A stretch of DNA of 64,000 bases from Odontocerum albicorne (GCA_949825065.1 OX463849.1:41475234-41539233), one strand, 5' to 3'; numbered from the stretch's first letter, positions 1 through 11,665 are shown. The notes: generated by a model from the letters alone, not told the origin. A program made the numbers and translations.

Positions 1-2208
1 AATTTGGTCTTTCGAATCGAATAATTTTGAGCATTATAAAATAAAGTTGCCTTAAAAATAAGTAGATAAATTAGAAAGTAAGCGATGGCAGGTTTAGAAA
101 TGGAGACGTAGCTCCCCTTGCTGAAAATTGTCCGTAATTTGGTCTTTCGAATCGAATAATTTTGAGCATTATAAAATAAAGTTGCCTTAAAAATAAGTAG
201 ATAAATTAGAAAGTAAGCGATGGCAGGTTTAGAAATGGAGACGTAGCTCCCCTTGCTGAAAATTGTCCGTAATTAGATGGTCTTTCGAATTGAATAATTT
301 TGAGCATTATAAAATAAAGATGCCTTAAAAATAAGTAGATAAATTAGAAAGTAAGCGATGACAGGTTTAGAAATGAAGACATAGCTCCCCTTGCTGAAAA
401 TTGTCCGTAATTTGGTCTTTCGAATCGAATAATTTTGAGCATTATAAAATAAAGATGCCTTAAAAATAAGTAGATAAATTAGAAAGTAAGCGATGGCAGG
501 TTTAGAAATGAAGACATAGCTCCCCTTGCTGAAAATTGTCCGTAATTGGATGGTCTTTCGATTCGAATATTTTTGAGCATTATAAAATAAAAATGCCTTA
601 AAAATAAGTAGATAAATTAAAAAGTAAGCGATGGCAGGTTTAGAAATGAAGACATAGCTCCCGTTGCTGAAAATTGTCCGTAATTTGGTCTTTCGAATCG
701 AATTATTTTTTAGTATTATAAAATTAAGTTGCCTTAAAAATAAGTAGATAAATTAAAAAGTAAGCGATGGCAGGTTTAGAAATGAAGACATAGCTCCCCT
801 TGCTGAAAATTGTCCGTAATTTGGTCTTTCGAATCGAATAATTTTGAGCATTATAAAATAAAGATGCCTTAAAAATAAGTAGATAAATTAAAAAGTAAGC
901 GATGGCAGGTTTAGAAATGAAGACATAGCTCCCCTTGCTGAAAATTGTCCGTAATTTGGTCTTTCGAATCGAATAATTTTGAGCATTATAAAATAAAGAT
1001 GCCTTAAAAATAAGTAGATAAATTAAAAAGTAAGCGATGGCAGGTTTAGAAATGGAGACTTAGCTCCCCTTGCTGAAAATTGTCCGTAATTGGATGGTCT
1101 TTCGAATCGAATAATTTTGAGCATTATAAAATAAAGTTGCCTTAAAAATAAGTAGATAAATTAGAAAGTAAGCGATGGCAGGTTTAGAAATGGAGACGTA
1201 GCTCCCCTTGCTGAAAATTGTCCGTAATTTGGTCTTTCGAATCGAATAATTTTGAGCATTATAAAATAAAGTTGCCTTAAAAATAAGTAGATAAATTAGA
1301 AAGTAAGCGATGGCAGGTTTAGAAATGGAGACGTAGCTCCCCTTGCTGAAAATTGTCCGTAATTAGATGGTCTTTCGAATTGAATAATTTTGAGCATTAT
1401 AAAATAAAGATGCCTTAAAAATAAGTAGATAAATTAGAAAGTAAGCGATGACAGGTTTAGAAATGAATACATAGCTCCCCTTGCTGAAAATTGTCCGTAA
1501 TTTGGTCTTTCGAATCGAATAATTTTGAGCATTATAAAATAAAGATGCCTTAAAAATAAGTAGATAAATTAGAAAGTAAGCGATGGCAGGTTTAGAAATG
1601 AAGACATAGCTCCCCTTGCTGAAAATTGTCCGTAATTGGATGGTCTTTCGATTCGAATATTTTTGAGCATTATAAAATAAAAATGCCTTAAAAATAAGTA
1701 GATAAATTAAAAAGTAAGCGATGGCAGGTTTAGAAATGAAGACATAGCTCCCCTTGCTGAAAATTGTCCGTAATTTGGTCTTTCGAATCGAATTATTTTT
1801 TAGTATTATAAAATAAAGTTGCCTTAAAAATAAGTAGATAAATTAAAAAGTAAGCGATGGCAGGTTTAGAAATGAAGACATAGCTCCCCTTGCTGAAAAT
1901 TGTGCGTAATTTGGTCTTTCGAATCGAATAATTTTGAGCATTATAAAATAAAGATGCCTTAAAAATAAGTAGATAAATTAAAAAGTAAGCGATGGCAGGT
2001 TTAGAAATGAAGACATAGCTCCCCTTGCTGAAAATTGTCCGTAATTTGGTCTTTCGAATCGAATAATTTTGAGCATTATAAAATAAAGATGCCTTAAAAA
2101 TAAGTAGATAAATTAAAAAGTAAGCGATGGCAGGTTTAGAAATGGAGACTTAGCTCCCCTTGCTGAAAATTGTCCGTAATTGGATGGTCTTTCGATTCAA
2201 ATATTTTT
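1..2208. repeat. 135-138 bp satellite in an 8-monomer higher-order repeat
   Basis: Sixteen monomers of 135-138 bp start near 1, 136, 271, 409, 544, 682, 818, 953, 1088, 1226, 1361, 1499 and so on, ending in a partial monomer. Monomers differ by a 3-bp indel at the start (aatttgg versus aattggatgg), by gaagac/ggagac, and by one variant with gaattattttttag. Bases 1-1087 and 1088-2177 are two copies of the same ordered eight-monomer block with a 1,090-bp period. I count only about four substitutions between them (378/1468, 663/1753, 725/1815, 814/1904) plus the indel at the window edge, far fewer than between adjacent monomers. The block was therefore duplicated as a unit, recently. The array continues beyond the left edge. 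I see no coding capacity. Confidence 0.97.
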
Positions 2209-2984
2209 TCCATTTAACCAGATATTGGGCCGGTTCGGACAAATGGTGGACGCTTTTTGTGATTAGACCTGAATACATTTCAGCACCACAAGAATATTAA
2301 TGTAATTTAATCTTACTTCAACTCCTTTGAATTGACTCAAATACTTTAATACGAGTACATATATTATAAAATGACTATCTTCTCTGTATACAAGTCTAAT
2401 CAATATTCAAGAACTAGACAATTGACCCTTACCATGCACAGTTTCAGAGATTTTTCTAACGTTTCTGAACTGTTATAAAACGGTAGCTTGCGGACAAATG
2501 AAACGGAAAATGTATGTAAGCATTCTCAAAAACTAAAAAAAGTTCAAAATAATGTTTCCCTCAAAAAACACCCCCGCATTAAACACAGTACAGTCCCGAC
2601 ACGTCAACTAAGAGTTAAGTATCTTCACTCGCGACTATTATATTTATTCGACACATCAAGATGAGGATAAAAACAAACAATTAAGCTCTTTTTTTATTCC
2701 TAATATGTTAGTTGTCTTCTTATGTTGCTATTGTTTTTTTTTTTCTTTTGAAATCCTATCATAAAATCAATCGTAGAAAAGTCTGGTACACACATAGACT
2801 CATCAAATACGATTTCGTTTACAAACTGGCAAAAAAGTATCACTTTCAACGTTTAATCGTATTAATGTTGTTGTTAATATTATCATTGTAAACAAACAGC
2901 ATATGTTATTGTATATGCTGTTTATATCTTTATGAAGTTTCATTGTCATTTGTTCATAAAAAAACTAAGATATGATTGTATTTC
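2209..2984. other. Unassigned AT-rich sequence
   Basis: No convincing frame, element end or tandem repeat. It holds one TACGAGTA 8-mer at 2350-2357 (see the footprint finding). Confidence 0.5.
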
Positions 2985-3620
2985 GCTGGTACATTCATAC
3001 CACTATGCCATTTCCCTGTCGAAGTAGACAGAGTGCCAGACTTTCATATCTAAACACACGTCATTTTCCTTTTTTACACCCATATACGAGTACTTTTTTA
3101 TACAATTCCTACGATTTCTGAGACATTTTTAAGTGTTCTACTTTAAACAATTCATACTTTCCTTGGTCTTTATTTATTGCACATTCGTCTCACATTAGCA
3201 CTATATATTTTGTTTATTAATCGTTCTTTAGACATTAGTTCTACATGCCCAAACCATCTCATAGTACTCTTCTTTATCTTACTCAACACATTACTTAAGT
3301 TCACATTCATCGCTTATCACTTCATTCTGTATTCTATCACACACTGTCATCCTTTGTGGTTTGGCCACTGTACGCATTTCTACAGCATTTATTCGACTCC
3401 ATTCAGTATTTTTTTACGTCTACGTTTCACTTCCATAAATCAAACTTGGTGCATAAATACTGTTTCAGGTTTCTTGTAGTTTTGGACATTTCTAGACCGA
3501 CCAAGCATACCTATATGTTAAAAAACACTTTAACTGCTAGTAGCTCACTTTGTCGTAAGATCATCTGTATAGCAGTACCTATTGTTATATTAAGTTGCTT
3601 AACCCTTCCCTTACGGTGAT
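2985..3620 (-). mobile_element. Decayed non-LTR retrotransposon 3' end (family V)
   Basis: The plus strand has the recurring sequence accactatgccatttccctg followed by a T/C-rich stretch with ccaaaccatc. Related stretches lie at 12250, 28945, 52010, 54640 and 63395, with opposite-strand counterparts at 25150, 33700 and 63650. In the opposite direction the family reads as the end of a reverse transcriptase ORF (a WFGHV-like motif, then basic GRP-type residues) and a short 3' tail ending near tctgcctaccc...gcgtgatgg. This copy has many stops. The two short open frames on the plus strand here are antisense and not genes. Confidence 0.55.
3085..3092. other. TACGAGTA, candidate transposon excision footprint
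   Basis: Lies inside the family V repeat. Removing CGAGTA restores an alignment with the copy at 29000 (catccatacacc). The alignment is only approximate because the copies are old. Confidence 0.45.
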
Positions 3621-4403
3621 AAAAATAATACGCGTGCTCCGGTGTTGGGTAGTGAGTACGCAATAAAAAATTTGCGATTTTAAATCGGAAAAATAAGAAA
3701 ATTCATAGATAATCCCCTTAATTAATTATAATTGAAGTTAAAATTTATAATAATTGAGATTTATTTGCTGAAAACATTAAAAAACCATCTGAAAACATTA
3801 AAAAACGCTCACGGAACGGGCGTACGTCTAACCTATTTGCAAGCCTAGAGGCTACTAGTGGTGCGGAACGTCAGTCGCATACCCCGGCGCTTACGTCTTT
3901 GCTTGCGACGTTGAGACAATTCAGGTTCTCGCTATTCAGTCTAGTATGCAAGAGTAAGATGCGAATATAGTGTCGCGCTTCCCGCATACTATTCACCTAT
4001 CGTCAAGACGAGGCACTCGCAGCGTTTAAATGCGAATTTGTTTTCGATCTTTACAAAACACCTCGATGTAGTCGATAAATTCTGATTATTATTAATATTA
4101 TTTTTTAAATCAATGCGTAAATATATTATGGAGGAATACCTAAAATCTTAACCTTGTATTTATTATATTTATAGAGATATTGATGGTTATTAGAAGCAAC
4201 GTGTAGAAGATACCCAACACAGGGAAGGAAAGGTTAAGTACCCAATTATGTGCTAGTTTTTTAACTTATTTTGATGTCACTCGAAAAAACTCAGTCGAAC
4301 ATATTTATTTTTGTTTGATCACTGGAAACCGAACAAAAATATCCGGCTGGATGTTACGCGTTCTACAACTAGACCACGAGCATCAAGTTATTCAAGATAA
4401 ACT
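3621..4403. other. Unassigned sequence
   Basis: A slightly more GC-rich patch at 3800-4030 has no open frame or known element end that I recognise. Nothing else supportable. Confidence 0.4.
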
Positions 4404-4461
4404 AGTGAATGTATAAATAAGGTAGTTATCAACATATAACTACCTTATGTCTACATTCACT
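4404..4461. repeat. Inverted repeat, 26-nt arms
   Basis: Arms 4404-4429 and 4436-4461 pair with three mismatches around a 6-nt loop (4430-4435). The inner 12 bp (taaggtagttat / ataactacctta) match perfectly. No transposon terminus was recognised. It could be a small foldback remnant. Confidence 0.8.
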
Positions 4462-4744
4462 GTTTTATTCTGTAGAAAAATTTATCTCAAAATCGCTCAT
4501 GTAAAATAAAATGATATGGATCTTGGATCCACGTATTGCATCGATCCGTAGATCATCGCGTTGTTCGGCTGCAGGCTGGCCTCCCATTCATGGCTTCACG
4601 GATATTTGTGCTAGTGTTGTCGTGTTATTATATGGAAAATATCTTAATTTGCAATGCGATCGGGCCGCCAGCCCCGTCACGCGTTACGTCAGTCATCTTG
4701 TAACATTGTGCTGTTAATGCCGCCATCGGTGATCCTTGAAAATC

Positions 4745-5040
4745 TGGAACTGACGCCAAAACAATCGCTTCACTGGCAACGTGGTAAAAATATTTGAATT
4801 TCACTTTGTGTAAAATTTGTATGCCGCTTAACCTTAAAAATATCTTGTCTGGAATCGACAATGCTTCCCCCCCCTGACCTTAACATTTGGAACTGACTGA
4901 TATGTATCACTTCACTCATATCTATCTATTCACTATGTTGCCGTCACCTAACATTCAAAATTTGCAGTACACTGAAATGTATCACTTCACTGGTATCCAC
5001 AATGATACCGTCACCTATCGTTTAAAAGTTGGAACTAAAT
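4745..5040. repeat. Degenerate tandem repeat, about 72-76 bp period
   Basis: tgtatcacttcac recurs at 4903 and 4979, and ggaactgac recurs at 4746 and 4889. The context is similar (cacctaac.tt.aaa.ttg). About four diverged units. The open frames at 4628-4861 and 4887-5150 over this stretch look incidental. Confidence 0.5.
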
Positions 5041-5150
5041 CAATGTATAGCGGGTTGTTTATGTTTATTTGTCGTGATGATCTTGATTTGTATTCAAATA
5101 AATATAGACTCAGGAATGCGGATATAAAAAGCGAAAGTGACAGCGGGTGA

Positions 5151-6104
5151 TAAATAATAAGTCTTGACAGTTGAATGAATGACAATAATAATAATATGTT
5201 TATTTCTCGGCGTCCGAGTAATTTATACCAATGAGTGAATACATTCGCGATACATATCTGCCTTGCTCTAGCGCATGAACTGGCGGTAGGTTAATTATTT
5301 ATATTTGGAGATGGCTAGCCAATTCGCAGACGTTGTAAATAGTAAATATTGTTGTTGTTCATAGTGTGTGACAATCATTGAATTCTTCATCGGTCATTGC
5401 CCCTGTATGTTTACTATCTGACAATAATTAATTTAATTTAATTGTGTTTAACAATTCACTTATTCATTTTGACAATTATTTATTTATTTAGGTAGGTATT
5501 CCTACAAATGTATACACACAATACAGATAATTTCTTAATAATGCTTACGATTAAAATCCCAATCACTCGTGTTCATTTCATGCACAGTTCAGTTATATCA
5601 GTGAACATGCAATAAATTATGTATATGGATAGAAAAATAATACCCATTCTTCCGTCAATTTAGCCTGCGCCATCCTAAAATCTGACAACGTTGATCTTAT
5701 TATGTCCACATTTGATTCAGCTACCGTATTCATCGTCATTACCCTCAGGCTCTGACGGTCCACTAGTGAGTATATACCTCTCCTATGATCTTTTATCTCG
5801 TCTTATTCACAACCTCACCTGCCTAACTTGCAATCATCGTCACAATATTGTCCGTTCACCATTCATATGGTATTCTTCGATTTAGTCGTCTCGTTCAGTG
5901 ACTTCATATTTTTTATTATATTGCTCCATCAGACCTCGTCTCGTCTCATCACAAGATCTGTCTATGGCCACTTCAACTTGACCACATTTTAACAATTTGT
6001 TTTTCAAATCTCTTAATCACTCATTGTTATTTTGTATTGTTTGGGTTTTGTGGGGATTAATAAAGATGATTGTAGTCATGTGTATTTTTATACTCCCGAA
6101 ATAA
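5151..6104. other. Unassigned AT-rich sequence
   Basis: No gene, repeat array or recognisable element end seen. Confidence 0.4.
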
Positions 6105-6215
6105 AGACGGAGATCATGTCCAGACTATTCGACGGGAGCAGTCGAGCGCGGGTCTAAAAACTGCATCATTTAGCGCAGAAGTGCAACGTGCTAACCACGT
6201 GTTGATGCACTTAAA
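6105..6215 (-). mobile_element. Decayed tRNA-derived SINE head
   Basis: On the minus strand, gttagcacgttgcacttctg and a weak B-box-like segment resemble the better-preserved SINE at 20165-20325 (gtaacgcgctggacttctg). Old and mutated. Confidence 0.45.
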
Positions 6216-7690
6216 TTAAAGAATATTATTTGCAATATTTTTATCTTAATCACTGATATGCAGCCTGTGCATCCAAGCTCCATAAATATCCGCTGTAATT
6301 CACAGATCCTCGGTACGCTGGTCTCCCGTTTCAAATCTGTCCAAGGATTAATGGCGCGTCCCACCCCTCTTCGTACAGCGTAGACCCTCAGGCCTGATAC
6401 TGATGAAGATATTGCGGACGATGGATATCTGTAGTCACATCCACATCAGATGAGGCGTGGCCTCACTATACTGTAAAAAATCTGGTAGACACACGCGAGC
6501 TTCGTGCGTACTTACACTTGGATGATAAATATTCGATGTTTTATTTACTCCCTCAAACCTTTAAGTTTGCGAGCAGTTGTTGATTGCGTGATTTAATCTG
6601 TTAATCTTTTCATTATAAAAGTACTTAACGGTTAATTAATTTTGTACACGACGGTAAAAAAATAAATTATAGTATCATTTATTAAGTAACCTAACCCTAA
6701 ACACACATGTTATATACAATGACCCTTATTCGAATGGGGTTTTTATTTCTGAAAACATATTTGAAATAGTATAGTACATTACACCAGTTTCCAAATTTGT
6801 TAGGCAGATAACGTCACACCAAACATTCCTATCACAACATACTTGCACTCCCCTCCCTTCCTTCGTATACACTCATCTTCTCATATCGTTCCTTCAGTTT
6901 CTCTTGTTTCTTGCTGTTCTTTAAATATTTCATTTATTTCTTACAATTATACTTCTCTTGCTTTAATCTACTACTACTTCTATTCAATTTGTCATCCAGC
7001 CTTTCAAAATCTCCAAACTCCCTCAGCGTACTCTTTTTAACTCTACTTTACACGTCGACCTTTAATTCGCTAGTTTTTTCACAGTCACATCGGTCTTGAA
7101 TATAAACCTTTTTATTGAATATTAAAATCCTGCATCGATTTTCTTCCTATTCTTTCTTTGCCCCTTTCTTTGCCCCTTAGGCTTGTATATATTGTGTGAG
7201 CACTTCCTGTTTCTTTGACCTGTTTACGTTATGGAGACTAAAATAAAAAAATAATAAAAAATAATTGTTGTAGGTACCTGGAGACCAGCCTCGGAAAGAA
7301 AACATTAAAAAACCAACAAACCGACACATTTGCGACACTAGTGTTCAAGTATACATTTTTTTTTTTACAACTTAATGAGTTTAGGAGTAGTTGATATCTA
7401 CCCCTTTTGCATACTTTTTTCTCAACCTTAGTAGCTTAAATATTGATGAACTGTAAGTATCGTTAATAATTGAGTTGTTATTCTCATTAAATGATGCGCA
7501 CTAGACGTTTTTTTTAAGATCCTGTCATTACAAATATCCCTTTGTCTACCATTACTGATAGCAAACATATCTACCATCCATTGTTAAGTATTAAGAAAGT
7601 TTAAATTTTAAAAGCAATAAGAATATTCCTTGATAATGAGAGCAATCTCGAACTGGGACAGGGATAACATAAATATTTTTTTAATTTGTT
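6216..7690. other. Unassigned sequence, partly C/T-rich
   Basis: A pyrimidine-rich stretch lies at 6840-7090. Two short frames there are low-complexity and look non-coding. aacctaaccctaaa near 6688 is too short to be a telomeric array. Confidence 0.4.
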
Positions 7691-8091
7691 TTATTTTTTC
7701 ATATATTTTGTGTATCGGACGTGTAGCGTCACCCTTGTGTGTGTGTATTTGGTATGATGAGATAGACAATGCTGTGTAGATCTGGAGGGAAATTCACCCT
7801 AATATTTGTATATGTTCCTGTATTTGTATAATCATATGTTCTTGTTGTATATGTAAATGTTTGCTATATTATGTTATAATTATATGTAAATATGTATGTT
7901 TGTTTGACTCCGATCGCATTCGCGACCGCACTGGAAATAAGTGACTTGCCAGGCGAGGCGATCGGAGTAGATCGGGGTCCAGTCGGCGTAAGCAAGGCCC
8001 AAACCCCGAAAGTTGTTGTATTTCGCGGGCGATGGGCGCTTGTGACGGCCGACTGACCATTAATATAGAGGGCCCCCATATTTGGAAATCA
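7690..8091 (+). mobile_element. Left part of a possible solo LTR, split by a LINE
   Basis: A GC-richer segment (7905-8078) ends in ttaatatagagggccccc, a TATA-like box. If the LINE at 8092-10020 and one duplicate of its target are removed, this joins 10034-10370. The join creates a TCAGTT initiator-like sequence about 25-30 bp downstream of the TATA box. The downstream half has a pyrimidine-rich leader and an AT-rich end. That layout fits a retrotransposon LTR. I could not find TGT...ACA boundaries with a 5-bp duplication, so the call stays tentative. Confidence 0.3.
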
Positions 8092-8092
8092 C

Positions 8093-9595
8093 TTCTCACC
8101 GATAGAAATACAATCTATCATAAAAAATCTCATCAATAAAAAAGCACCCGGCCCCGATAAAATCAATAATCTCACCTTGAAAAAACTTCCGAAAAAAGCC
8201 ATTTACGCCCTTACTGCCATCTACAATGCCTGCCTTCGACATAAATTCTTTCCGACCCCATTCAAAAACGCCGACGTCATCATGTTCCCCAAACCGGGTA
8301 AAAGCCACATTATCCCCGAAAATCACAGACCGATCAGCCTGCTCCCGACTCTAGGTAAAGTGCTCGAGAAATTAATCCTCGAACGTCTCTCGACAGAAAC
8401 ATATTCACGCAACATCATTCCAGATTCGCAACACGGATTTAGGCCCTTACACTCTACCAACCATCAGCTTCTTCGCGTTGTAGAACACATAATCAAATCC
8501 TTCAGAGCCAAAGGCCTCACGACCCTCCTTTCACTAGACGTGGCGAAAGCCTTCGACACAGTCTGGCATAACGGACTCATATTCAAACTGCACAAGTCAG
8601 GTATTCCCCTCAGACTAGTGCAAATCATCGCATCATTCCTCGAAAATCGCTCCTTCTCCGTCAAAATAGACGGCATAAACTCATCCCCACGCCCCATTCT
8701 GGCAGGAGTACCCCAAGGTGCACTGCTGTCCCCTATCCTGTATAACATATACACGAGCGATATGCCTCAATTTTCACGCACACATTGTATCACCGCGCAA
8801 TACGCTGACGACACAGCCTTCCTCTCATCATCGAAATATGAGTCCGATTCCCACGATAGACTGCAAGACTTCATTCCCATTTTGGAGCACTGGTGCACCA
8901 AATGGAAGATCAAAATAAATCCTTCCAAAAGCACAGCTGTCCGCTTCTCACGCAGATATATCGAACCCGTCAGAACTCTCAAACTCTTCGGCCAGAGCGT
9001 ACCATGGACGAAACACGTGAAATACTTAGGCCTCACCTTGGATAGTAAACTCTCGTGGTACAAACACGCCCATAATATAAAATCAAAAGCTCACGGAACA
9101 CTCAAATCATTATATCCCTTGATCTGCAAACACAGCAAACTGAGCCCGCGCACTAAACTCCATCTCTATAAAGCGATCATCAGACCTCAACTGACTTACG
9201 CCCTTCCGGTCTGGGGCCACGCGAAGAAATCAACTCTACATCACATTCAAGTCATTCAAAACAAAGCCCTCCGCATAATCTTAAAAGCACCCTACATAGT
9301 ACGTAACTCTAGACTCCACGCGGATATCAAACTACATACCATCCCCGAACATATGCGCGCTCTGGCCGAGAGGTTTTACAGCTCTGTATCCTGTCATCCC
9401 AACCCAATCATAAAATCCTTAGATAACTACAGCGCCAACACCAGATTCAGACACACTCGCCCGAAATCAATATTACGAAACGCCCCTCCGAACCCCCACT
9501 CCTTAACCGTAATCATCCCCCCAAATGACCCACCGATCGTCACTCTGGATTCCCCTACATCGACAGCTCCTCCGCAAGACAGTTTACCCCCTTAG
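8093..9595 (+). pseudogene. Truncated LINE reverse transcriptase (ORF2 C-terminal part)
   Basis: A continuous frame of 500 codons runs from the truncation point to the stop at 9593. It has no true start; a TTG at 8177 would be a spurious one. In order it shows KKAPGPDKI near the N-terminus, HRPISLLPTLGKVLEK (RT block 2), QHGFRPLHST, LSLDVAKAFDTVWH with the first catalytic Asp, AGVPQGALLSPILYNIYTSD, and the YADD catalytic box encoded at 8801-8812. KINPSKS, a VKYLGLTLD thumb region and a C-terminal segment with HPNPIIKSL and RHTRPKSIL follow. The endonuclease domain and ORF1 are missing because of the 5' truncation. The intact protein would copy element RNA onto nicked target DNA; this piece has no promoter or start. 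Confidence 0.93.
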
Positions 9596-9956
9596 GCAAC
9601 CACATTTACCACCTTCAATAAACATTTTTTACATTTTTAATATATTTATACAAGTCACACACGTCTCCTTATCCACTTAATTACCTATATATATTTACAT
9701 ACTATATTCACTTTCGTACTATATTTTATTCATAACCATTATTTTTCACCCATTCAATATATTCGTGTGTGACGACACAACTAAATGTATATTCTTATGT
9801 AATATTATGTATATACTATCACATTTATTTATGTATTTAATCGTTTTATAACTTCTCATAATCATTCATAAAATCAAAACATTTACCACAAACCTATCCT
9901 TTCCCGACTCCTAAAAAGATCCAAAATTTCCAAAATATCAAAACAGTCAGAACTTA

Positions 9957-9989
9957 TCCGATGAAGGAGTAAGGTGTCCTACCATCGGA
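9957..9989 (+). other. Conserved 3'-UTR stem-loop of the Jockey-like LINE
   Basis: tccgatg (9957-9963) pairs with catcgga (9983-9989), and inside it agga (9965-9968) pairs with tcct (9977-9980) around an 8-nt loop. The other two copies have cattgga in the 3' arm, which still pairs through a G-U wobble. It lies 31 nt before the element end. A role as the RT recognition site is inferred, by analogy with LINEs that lack poly(A). Confidence 0.7.
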
Positions 9990-10033
9990 CCGAAACTCCA
10001 AACAAGTTATCAATCACTAGTATTTGGAAATCA

Positions 10034-10370
10034 GTTCTTCATTGAAATATATTCTCAGTAATACCGATTTTACCGTGTTTTTACTCGAGACCCGCTACCC
10101 TACATCGACTACCTGAGAGGAATCTCTCCCTGCTCTTCTTCTTCTGCTGGATCTTCGATACGGAATTCGCTACCTCGATTCTCTGAGCGCTACGCGGCAA
10201 CCAACCACCTATCTACTACAGTCTTTGTACCTGTCCGGTACATTTTGTTTCTTTTCTATTTTTTGTATTGCTTATTTATTATTATTGATATGACTTGTGT
10301 TGCATTGCACATTTTTGCACGCTTGCTTGAATATATTATTGAAACTATTAAATTGTATCAGTAGAAAAAG
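10034..10370 (+). mobile_element. Right part of a possible solo LTR
   Basis: Before the LINE insertion this was contiguous with 7690-8091. It starts with gttcttcattg, has a C/T-rich leader (10090-10215), then cctgtccggtacattttgtt and an AT-rich tail. No long open frame. Tentative, as for the left part. Confidence 0.3.
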
Positions 10371-10815
10371 GTGTTTCAGATTGCTAGGCAATATATAGTA
10401 CGAGTATTTTGTAGAATGCCAAAATGATCGTTCAAGAGTGGAAATAAATATGTTAAGCTTTTAATCAGTTTTTTTAATTATTTAAATAATAACAATCGTG
10501 TTATATAGTCTTAACAGTTAACATTATTTATCGGAAAAATATTCTATTTGTTATTGTATTAGTGATATATAATTGTTATTCGTTTCTACGAGTCATGCTA
10601 TTTCTTAGCATTATGTGTTTATGTTGCTAGAACGCAACCAATCCAATACAAAATTGTTATTTGACTGGGAACACCCGTCATGTTTAAACAGCCATTTAAA
10701 AACAAAAAAATATATATGGGCACTTCGTCTTGAGAATAGCTGTAACATTTTACCTAGCTGCTTCAGTAACATGTTACTTTTGATTGAAAAATATCTACAG
10801 CAGTCCTACTTCGAG
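10371..10815. other. Unassigned sequence
   Basis: Nothing recognised apart from TACGAGTA at 10399-10406. The 69-residue frame at 10615-10824 has no supporting features. Confidence 0.4.
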
Positions 10816-10823
10816 CAATTGTA

Positions 10824-10869
10824 AAGCTACTCAGTGTTATAAAGTAACTTGAACAACACTGAGTAGCTT
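10824..10869. repeat. Perfect 15-bp inverted repeat
   Basis: aagctactcagtgtt (10824-10838) and its reverse complement (10855-10869) flank a 16-nt loop. Weaker pairing (caattg at both outer sides) extends the palindrome. It may be a small MITE or a recombination hairpin. Confidence 0.85.
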
Positions 10870-10932
10870 GATAATAACAATTGAATTGTTGACGTACCGA
10901 AGATTTTTTTCAGATAATTTGCGGACTATCAC

Positions 10933-11537
10933 TCCAAGTGATGAATATCTCGTTCGGAGTCTCGGTCCAATGGTAGGACGCCTTACTCCTTCATCGGATA
11001 AGTGCTGACTGTTATGATATTTGGTTGGATATTTTGGTTCTTTTTTAGGAAACGAGGAAGGATAGTTTTTTTTTAATTTTTGATGAATGATTATGAGAAA
11101 CAATAAGAACGTTAAATACTTATATAAATGTGATGATATATAAATAATATTACATACAAATATACATAGATTCGTGGATGTGCGGTGTCACACACGGTTA
11201 TATATATTAAATGGGTGTGAGTGAAAAATAATGGGGGTGAGATGATGGTGAGTAAAATATAAAATGTTGTTTGTATAGGTATATATGGGGAGACGTGTGT
11301 GACTTTTTAAAAATATTAATTCATATATATGATAAATATGGGAGATACATGATTGCCTATGGAGGAAAGCTGTTGTCTGCCCGTGGAGGTGTCGGTGTCG
11401 AGTACGGGGGGGGGGGCGTTCAGAGTGATGGGGTCATTTACAGTTGGGGGGCGTTCAGAGTGGCGGGGACGTTTACAGTTGGGGGGGCGCGGAGAATAGA
11501 TTTCGGACGTGGGTGCCTAAATTTGGTGTTCGCGTTG
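10933..11537 (-). mobile_element. 5'-truncated Jockey-like LINE, copy 2 (inverted)
   Basis: The minus-strand copy is flanked by a perfect 12-bp duplication, gcggactatcac, at 10921-10932 and 11538-11549. It contains only the last ORF2 codons and the 3' UTR. The conserved stem-loop is present (10966-10972 with 10992-10998), and the 3' end lacks poly(A). It carries an expanded G-run at 11406-11416 and a local duplication of about 35 bp (ggcgttcagag at 11415 and 11449) that copies 1 and 3 lack. The plus-strand 99-residue frame across it is antisense. Confidence 0.93.
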
Positions 11538-11550
11538 GCGGACTATCACA

Positions 11551-11665
11551 TAGGTCGCAGACTTTTATAACAGAAGTCGCATAATTGTATCATATACTCG
11601 TAGATCGCAGACTTTTATCATATATGTCGCAGACTTTTATCATATTCAGTCTCAGGCTTTTAAAA
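11551..11665. repeat. Short tandem repeat, about 28 bp, degenerate
   Basis: Repeats of gtcgcagacttttatcatat with variants (cacagacttttaaaa at the right end). About four units. One unit carries the extra TACTCGTA at 11595-11602. Confidence 0.75.
11595..11602. other. TACTCGTA, candidate excision footprint
   Basis: In the tandem repeat, tatcatatactcgtagatcgc minus CTCGTA gives tatcatatagatcgc. The next unit reads tatcatatatgtcgc. The extra 6 bp sit at a TA. Confidence 0.6.

Larger units (their letters stand above)
8092..10020 (+). mobile_element. 5'-truncated Jockey-like LINE, copy 1
   Basis: A 1,929-bp insertion is bounded by a perfect 13-bp target-site duplication, tatttggaaatca, at 8079-8091 and 10021-10033. 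It starts inside the RT domain (5' truncation) and carries the rest of ORF2 to a stop at 9593-9595. A 3' UTR of about 425 bp then ends ...caatcactag with no poly(A). The 3' UTR matches copies at 10933-11537 (inverted) and 40260-40897. The open frame and the perfect duplication point to a recent insertion. The Jockey-like assignment rests on the RT motifs and the C-terminal HPNP-type region; a neighbouring clade is possible. Confidence 0.95.

Noticed and set aside
6685..6705. Telomeric CCTAA repeats
   Set aside because: Only about two units (aacctaaccctaaa). Insect telomeric arrays are far longer.
8177..9595. A complete 472-codon gene starting at 8177
   Set aside because: 8177 is a TTG. The frame is open upstream to the insertion junction at 8092, and the target duplication shows that it is a 5'-truncated LINE.
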